27,829 bases of DNA from Trueperaceae bacterium. Lineage in GTDB: Bacteria; Deinococcota; Deinococci; Deinococcales; Trueperaceae. The stretch is taken from NCBI GenBank assembly GCA_007130445.1, contig SLSM01000083.1, positions 1-27,829 on the forward strand, read 5' to 3'. The notes under the pieces were generated by a model. It was not told the origin of the DNA. It searched no databases and saw nothing but the letters and a program-made list of their open reading frames with translations. The position numbers and the translations under genes are program-made. Below, piece by piece: positions 23,905 to 27,829 of the stretch (the first letter of the stretch is position 1; the number at the start of each line of letters is the position of its first letter).

Positions 23905-23991
23905 TGGTGCCGAAGGTGGGACTTGAACCCACACGTCCTCACGGACACACGACCCTGAATCGTGCGCGTCTACCAATTCCGCCACTTCGGC
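23905..23991 (-). tRNA. tRNA-Leu (anticodon CAG)
   Basis: This is an 87-nt class II tRNA with a long variable arm (CCGTGAGG region). The acceptor GCCGAAG pairs with CTTCGGC, then A73 and an encoded CCA (23907-23905). The anticodon stem-loop is CACGA-TTCAGGG-TCGTG with CAG at 23957-23955, reading CUG, the likely main Leu codon in this GC-rich genome. Its promoter is at 24082-24111. Confidence 0.97.
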
Positions 23992-24081
23992 GCGGCGCGC
24001 TCGTCGCATCCGGTCAGGACCCGGACACCGGACCACCGTGCGCCGAGCGGCGCGGAGCGTGGTCGCGAGCGACAACACAAG

Positions 24082-24111
24082 AGTGTAGCGCCCGAGAGCG
24101 ACCCGGCGCAA
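24082..24111 (-). promoter_or_regulatory. tRNA-Leu promoter (TTGCGC-18-TACACT)
   Basis: -35 TTGCGC at 24111-24106, an 18-bp spacer and -10 TACACT at 24087-24082. Transcription would start about 85 nt before the mature tRNA. The rest of 23992-24124 shows nothing else I can support. Confidence 0.55.
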
Positions 24112-24124
24112 GCCCCGGGGCGCC

Positions 24125-25210
24125 CTACACGAAGCGCCCGTCGACCTGGAAGGGCTCCCCGTCGAGCTCGATCCGCCCGCCCTGGCGCAGGTCGGTGATG
24201 AGATCCCAGTGCAGGCTGCTGGCGTTCACACCGCCCGTCTCGACGTACGAGCGACCGAGCGCCAGGTGCACCGTGCCGCCGATCTTCTCGTCGAACAGCG
24301 TGCTCATGATCGCGCGCTGGATCTTCGCGTTGGTGCCGATCCCCACCTCGCCCAAGCGCCGGGCACCCGCGTCGACGTCGAGTTGCGCCAACAGCAGGTC
24401 CTCGCCCTGTTCGGCGGAGGCCTCCACCACCACACCGCGCTCGAAGCGCAGCTGCACGCCGCTGACCACCGTCCCGCTGACGCTGCTCGGCACGTCGAAG
24501 CGCACGACGCCCTCCGCACTGTCCTCGAGGGGCCCCGTGAACACCTCGCCCGACGGCATGTTGCGCTTCCCGTCCGAGTTGACCCACGTCCGGCCCGCGA
24601 CGGAGAGCGTGATGTCGGTGCCGTCCTTGACGATGCGGAGCGTACGCGCCCGGGCCAGGCGCTCGATCAGCGTCGCCTGGAAGTCGCGCAGTTCGCTCCA
24701 GCGCGCCACCGGATCCGCATCGTCGAGGTGCATCGCTCCGAACACGAAGGCCTCGAACTCGTCGAGGCCCATCCCCGCGGACACGGCGCCGGCGATGGTG
24801 GGGTAGAGCGTGCCCACCCATCTGGTGTGGGCGACGCGGTGCTCTTGGACGCGCTCGCGATGCTTGGCGAGGCGTGCGATCCGCGCCTTGTCCACACCCT
24901 GTAGAGCGCGCAGGTCGTGCGGTGCGGCCACCCGGATGAACGCATCGGTGCGGCGGATCTCCTCGAGTTCGACGATCGGCTCCGCCGCCAGGTAGGCGTC
25001 GCTCGCGAGGGTCACCAGGTCGGCCTCGTACTGCGGGTAGGTGATCCGCAGGAGTGGGCGGGCGCCGGCGCGCAGCACGGCGGTCGTGAGCGCCCGCGCC
25101 ATCGGCAGCGCCTCGCTCTCGACGTTGATGCTGACGACGTCACCTTCGCGGACGGACGTGCAGTACCCGACGAGCAGGTCTGCGTAACGCGCATGGAGGG
25201 GGTGCAGCAT
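24125..25210 (-). CDS. M29-family aminopeptidase (aminopeptidase T-like)
   Basis: This 361-residue metallo-aminopeptidase removes N-terminal residues from peptides in the cytoplasm. The M29 metal and catalytic residues are all visible: Glu222 (PSGEVFTGP), Glu288 (RLGEVGIGTN), His315 (GGTVHLALG), Tyr322 (RSYVETGG), His334 and Asp336 (SSLHWDLITD). It is somewhat shorter than the roughly 410-residue enzymes of Thermus and Staphylococcus. The ATG at 25210 gives a natural N-terminus and follows a TAGCGT box by seven bases with no ribosome site, so it is probably leaderless; the open frame above it overlaps rluB on the other strand and is not coding. It is divergent from the pseudouridine synthase gene. 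Confidence 0.92.
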   Translation of the reverse strand: MLHPLHARYADLLVGYCTSVREGDVVSINVESEALPMARALTTAVLRAGARPLLRITYPQYEADLVTLASDAYLAAEPIVELEEIRRTDAFIRVAAPHDLRALQGVDKARIARLAKHRERVQEHRVAHTRWVGTLYPTIAGAVSAGMGLDEFEAFVFGAMHLDDADPVARWSELRDFQATLIERLARARTLRIVKDGTDITLSVAGRTWVNSDGKRNMPSGEVFTGPLEDSAEGVVRFDVPSSVSGTVVSGVQLRFERGVVVEASAEQGEDLLLAQLDVDAGARRLGEVGIGTNAKIQRAIMSTLFDEKIGGTVHLALGRSYVETGGVNASSLHWDLITDLRQGGRIELDGEPFQVDGRFV

Positions 25211-25217
25211 GGCGGCG

Positions 25218-25223
25218 ACGCTA
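25218..25223 (-). promoter_or_regulatory. Leaderless-type -10 box (TAGCGT) for the M29 aminopeptidase
   Basis: TAGCGT lies seven bases before the ATG at 25210 on the minus strand, with no ribosome site between. It shares a 62-bp intergenic region with the rluB-like gene promoter on the other strand. Confidence 0.5.
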
Positions 25224-25260
25224 CCACGCGCATGTCGTCGTCTCCGACGCGATCGACCGG

Positions 25261-25266
25261 TATCCT
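25261..25266 (+). promoter_or_regulatory. Leaderless-type -10 box (TATCCT) for the pseudouridine synthase
   Basis: TATCCT is followed by six bases and the GTG start at 25273, leaving no room for a ribosome site. No clear -35 box is seen. Confidence 0.55.
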
Positions 25267-25272
25267 GAGCGC

Positions 25273-26040
25273 GTGGCGGCTGGCGTGAGGGTGCAGAAGC
25301 TGTTGGCGCGGGCCGGCGTCGCGAGCCGCCGAGGCGCCGAGGCGTTGATCGCGGCCGGCCGCGTGACGATCGGCGGTCGCCGAGCCGTCCTCGGCGATCG
25401 CGTCGCCCCCGGCGACGAGTTGCGCGTCGACGGCCGGGTCGTCGAGCCCGCGGCCGAGCAGCGGACGTTCGCCCTCCACAAACCGCGCGGCGTCGTGACG
25501 AGCGCCGCCGACGAGCGCGGGCGCCGGACGGTCTTCGACCTGCTGCCGACGGTGCCGGGACTCCACCCCGTCGGTCGCCTCGACCTCGACAGCGAGGGTC
25601 TGCTCCTGCTGACCACCGATGGCGAGTTGACGCTCCGCCTGACGCATCCGCGCTACGGCCACGCCAAGACGTACCGGGTGTGGTGTCTCGGTGGGACGCC
25701 CGCCGACGAGACGCTCTCTCGTCTGCGAAACGGCGTGCTGCTCGACGACGGGTGGGCGCGCGCCGACGCGGTGCGGCCGGTCGCCGGAGGCGCCATGCTC
25801 GTGCTGCGCGAGGGCCGCAAGCGCCAGGTGCGCCGGATGTTCGCCGCGGTGGGTACGCCGGTCGAGCGGCTGTTGCGCACCCACGTCGGCTCGCTCGCGC
25901 TCGGCGACCTGCCGGCGGGCGCGTGGCGCGAACTCGGCGCAGAGGAGGTCGAGCGCCTCCGGTATACTCGAGACGACGCCGGTCGAGACCCGGGCCGTGA
26001 CGAGGCTCGTCGGACCGGAGCGCGGCGGAGACACCCTTGA
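25273..26040 (+). CDS. RluB/RsuA-family pseudouridine synthase
   Basis: This 255-residue enzyme converts a specific uridine in ribosomal RNA to pseudouridine. An S4 RNA-binding domain is at about 1-60 (VQKLLARAGVASRRGAEALI). The catalytic domain carries LHKPRGVVTS and GRLDLDSEGLLLLT, where the first Asp is the catalytic residue, and ends with EGRKRQVRRMFAAVG. RluB is the most likely member; RsuA, RluE and RluF share these motifs, so no symbol is given. The GTG start follows TATCCT by six bases, which suggests a leaderless message. The last codons overlap hpt as TGATG. Confidence 0.92.
   Translation: MAAGVRVQKLLARAGVASRRGAEALIAAGRVTIGGRRAVLGDRVAPGDELRVDGRVVEPAAEQRTFALHKPRGVVTSAADERGRRTVFDLLPTVPGLHPVGRLDLDSEGLLLLTTDGELTLRLTHPRYGHAKTYRVWCLGGTPADETLSRLRNGVLLDDGWARADAVRPVAGGAMLVLREGRKRQVRRMFAAVGTPVERLLRTHVGSLALGDLPAGAWRELGAEEVERLRYTRDDAGRDPGRDEARRTGARRRHP
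25963..25968 (+). promoter_or_regulatory. Possible internal promoter for hpt (TATACT)
   Basis: TATACT inside the 3' end of the pseudouridine synthase gene is a strong -10 match about 70 bp before hpt. No -35 box is convincing, so this may be coding sequence only. Confidence 0.25.
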
Positions 26041-26594
26041 TGAACGAGCGATTCCTCACCCCGGGGCCCGGACCCGTCCAGATCAGCCGCGACGCGATCG
26101 ACGCGCGAGTGCGCGAGCTCGGGGCGCGGATCACCGCCGACTACGGTTCGGAACCGCTGCACGCCGTCTGCGTGCTCAACGGGGCGTTCCCGTTCATGTC
26201 GGACCTGGTGCGGGCGATCGCACTGCCCCTGACCGTCGACTTCCTGTCGGTGTCGAGTTACGGCTCGCGCACCGAGTCATCCGGCGAGGTCAAGCTCGTC
26301 AAGGACCTCGACCAGTCGCTCAAGGGCAAGCACGTGCTGTTGGTCGAGGACATCGTCGACACCGGACTCACGATGCAGTACCTGCTCGGGTACCTGCAGG
26401 GCCGCGGACCGCGGTCCGTGCGCGTCGCGTCGCTCCTCTCCAAGCCGTCGCGTCGGCTGGTCGAGGTACCGGTCCACTATCTCGGCTTCGAGATCGAGGA
26501 CGCGTACGTGTACGGGTACGGTCTCGACATCGACCACCGCTACCGCAACCTGCCCTTCGTGACGAGCCTGCGATCCGGTGAGAGCGAGCCGTGA
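26040..26594 (+). CDS. hpt: Hypoxanthine phosphoribosyltransferase
   Basis: This 184-residue purine-salvage enzyme makes IMP (and GMP) from hypoxanthine (guanine) and PRPP. The PRPP-binding loop is VLLVEDIVDTGLTM. Other marks are CVLNGAFPFMSDLVRAI, the flexible-loop SSYGS and, near the C-terminus, VYGYGLDIDHRYRNLPFV. The N-terminus GPGPVQISRDAI is as in Deinococcus relatives as far as I recall. The ATG at 26040 has GGAG nine bases upstream and overlaps the preceding stop as TGATG. Confidence 0.95.
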   Translation: MNERFLTPGPGPVQISRDAIDARVRELGARITADYGSEPLHAVCVLNGAFPFMSDLVRAIALPLTVDFLSVSSYGSRTESSGEVKLVKDLDQSLKGKHVLLVEDIVDTGLTMQYLLGYLQGRGPRSVRVASLLSKPSRRLVEVPVHYLGFEIEDAYVYGYGLDIDHRYRNLPFVTSLRSGESEP

Positions 26595-27822
26595 GGTGAA
26601 GGGGCCGCCGGCGGCCGCCGCCGAGCGCGCCAACCGTTGGCGTCGCACGCTGCCGTTGGTCGTGGTGGGCGCGATCCTGAGCGTGGTCGTCGGGTTCGTG
26701 CTGGGCTCGGCGGCGCCACCAGGCGAGCCGCCGCGCATCTTCGTGGAGGCACCCGAGATCGCCGTGGCCGGACGGCCGCTCGACGTCTTCGTGTCCGTCG
26801 ACGTGCCCGCCACCGTGCGGGTGCGGTACGCGGACACGACGATCGAGGAGGTCACGCAGGACCTGCGCGTGTCGCTCCTGGCCGAGGCCGGTACGTGGGC
26901 CCTCGAGGTCGAGGCGGAGGACGGCGCCGGCAGAGTGGCCCACGAGGCGCTCAGCGTCCGTGCCGCGTGGCCGCCGGCGCCGCGTCTCACGGTCTCCGAG
27001 AGGCTGACCGTCGGCGACGCGCTGACGCTGCGGCTCGCGTGGCACGGTGACCCGACGCGCGTGCCGATGATCCCCGTCAGCGACGCCTTCCTGGAGCTCG
27101 ACGGCCGCCGCCTCGAGGGCGTGGTCCGCGGCGACGACCTGACGGTCCTGCTGCCGGTGCCGCTCCAGAGCGAGCCTGGCGCACGGACGGTGCGCGGGGT
27201 GGTGATCGACGCCTTCGGCGACGAGCACGAGGTGCTCAAGGTGGTCACGGTCGAGGCCAATCCGTACCCCGTCCAAGAGCTCAACGTCGCCGCGAGCACC
27301 CTTGCGGTCGTCACGCCCGCCGGGCGCGAACTCGAGGCCGAGACGCTGGAGCGCGCCTTCGCTGCGGTCGGTCCCGAGCCGCGCTGGGCTCGGACCTTCG
27401 TGCTCCCGCTCGAGGGCCGAGCCACGTCGGCCTTCGGACTGCCGCGGCGCTACGCGCCCGGGGGACCTGTGAGCTACCACCTCGGCACCGACATCGCAGC
27501 TCCCACCGGGACCCCCATCCACGCTACCAACGACGGCGTGGTGCGCGTCGCCGGCATGTACCCGATCAAGGGTGGACTCGTGATCCTCGACCACGGCTTC
27601 GGCGTCAGCAGCCTCTACTTCCACCAGTCGGCCCTGGCCGTCGCAGAGGGCGACGTCGTGGAGCGCGGCGACGTGATCGGCTTCGTCGGCAGCACCGGAC
27701 TCTCGACCGGTCCACACCTGCACTGGGAGATGCGCGTCGACGGGGTCCCCACGGCCCCGCTCGCGTGGGTCGATCGGCGCTGGCCGGGCGGCCCGATCGA
27801 GCGAGACGGGGAGGACCCATGA
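26578..27822 (+). CDS. Membrane-anchored M23 (LytM-type) metallopeptidase
   Basis: This protein of about 414 residues acts on peptidoglycan peptide bridges outside the membrane. One signal-anchor helix lies at about 24-46. Two beta-rich stretches without known motifs (about 52-130 and 136-228) follow. The C-terminal LytM domain (about 274-400) keeps the zinc ligands: His301 and Asp305 (HLGTD), His349 and the HLH pair His380/His382. It is therefore likely active, not a degenerate EnvC-type activator. The GTG at 26578 overlaps the end of hpt by 17 nt; GTG at 26596 (residue 7) is an equally possible start, since neither has a good ribosome site. Its stop overlaps the next ATG. Confidence 0.88.
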   Translation: MRASREVKGPPAAAAERANRWRRTLPLVVVGAILSVVVGFVLGSAAPPGEPPRIFVEAPEIAVAGRPLDVFVSVDVPATVRVRYADTTIEEVTQDLRVSLLAEAGTWALEVEAEDGAGRVAHEALSVRAAWPPAPRLTVSERLTVGDALTLRLAWHGDPTRVPMIPVSDAFLELDGRRLEGVVRGDDLTVLLPVPLQSEPGARTVRGVVIDAFGDEHEVLKVVTVEANPYPVQELNVAASTLAVVTPAGRELEAETLERAFAAVGPEPRWARTFVLPLEGRATSAFGLPRRYAPGGPVSYHLGTDIAAPTGTPIHATNDGVVRVAGMYPIKGGLVILDHGFGVSSLYFHQSALAVAEGDVVERGDVIGFVGSTGLSTGPHLHWEMRVDGVPTAPLAWVDRRWPGGPIERDGEDP

Positions 27823-27829
27823 TCTCGAG
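27819..27829 (+). CDS. Start of a further gene, cut by the window end
   Basis: ATGATCTCGAG opens at 27819, sharing ATGA with the M23 stop, with GAGG four bases upstream. Only three codons are visible, so the product cannot be named; it continues the same coupled operon. Confidence 0.6.

Noticed and set aside
23616..24806. Open frame with the text MVPKVGLEPTRPHGHTTLNRARLPIPP
   Set aside because: A tRNA-Leu read-through artefact crossing the glyS end, the hairpin and the aminopeptidase antisense strand.
1..27829. CRISPR arrays, insertion sequences, prophage, toxin-antitoxin or defence islands
   Set aside because: No direct-repeat arrays, transposase motifs or att-like repeats next to the tRNA genes were seen; genes are tightly packed housekeeping loci with uniform base composition.

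Overview
The window is a stretch of GC-rich bacterial chromosome carrying core housekeeping and energy genes. By family resemblance it most likely comes from the Deinococcota, possibly the Truepera side of that phylum. The best clue is GyrB, whose N-terminus and TOPRIM wording I recognise as Deinococcus-like. Supporting clues are an M29 aminopeptidase T, a short ClpC without a middle domain, and several starts that look leaderless: a TANNNT -10 box only 6-7 nt before the start codon, a layout known from Deinococcus. This placement is inference from memory, not a database result.

Layout. 15-1976 (+) gyrB. 1987-6347 (-) a secreted type I pullulanase overlapping a D-2-hydroxyacid dehydrogenase by 4 nt. 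6423-7106 (+) a YczE-type membrane protein. 7176-15403 (-) a complete alternative complex III operon (actA-B-C-D-E-F plus a membrane-anchored cytochrome c). Its genes overlap by 1-8 nt throughout, so it looks like one translationally coupled unit. 15404-15744 is its leader and promoter region. 15745-15820 (-) tRNA-Ala(TGC). 15881-18351 (-) a PIN-TRAM (YacL-like) protein and radA, overlapping by 4 nt. 18427-20634 (-) clpC, divergent from 20846-23841 (+) glyQ-glyS. 23905-23991 (-) tRNA-Leu(CAG). 24125-25210 (-) aminopeptidase T, divergent from 25273-27829 (+) an rluB/rsuA-family pseudouridine synthase, hpt, a LytM/M23 peptidase and the first codons of one more gene, all overlapping.

How the genes work together. 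The act operon encodes a membrane quinol:electron-acceptor oxidoreductase that can replace the bc1 complex; the last gene is a plausible electron carrier from it to a terminal oxidase, but no oxidase genes lie in the window. ClpC, RadA and the PIN-TRAM protein form a stress and DNA-repair neighbourhood like that of Firmicutes, but without ctsR, mcsA, mcsB or disA. GlyQ and GlyS together charge tRNA-Gly.

Most unusual signal. No clearly new system is visible. The most interesting non-textbook feature is a recurring start-site layout. Three genes begin directly 6-7 nt after a TANNNT box. Three others (actA, clpC, radA) instead have a mini-ORF in that exact place, and each mini-ORF or chain of mini-ORFs runs into the start of the main gene. 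The actA leader also carries two hairpins that could compete with each other and a 16-bp palindrome just upstream of the promoter.
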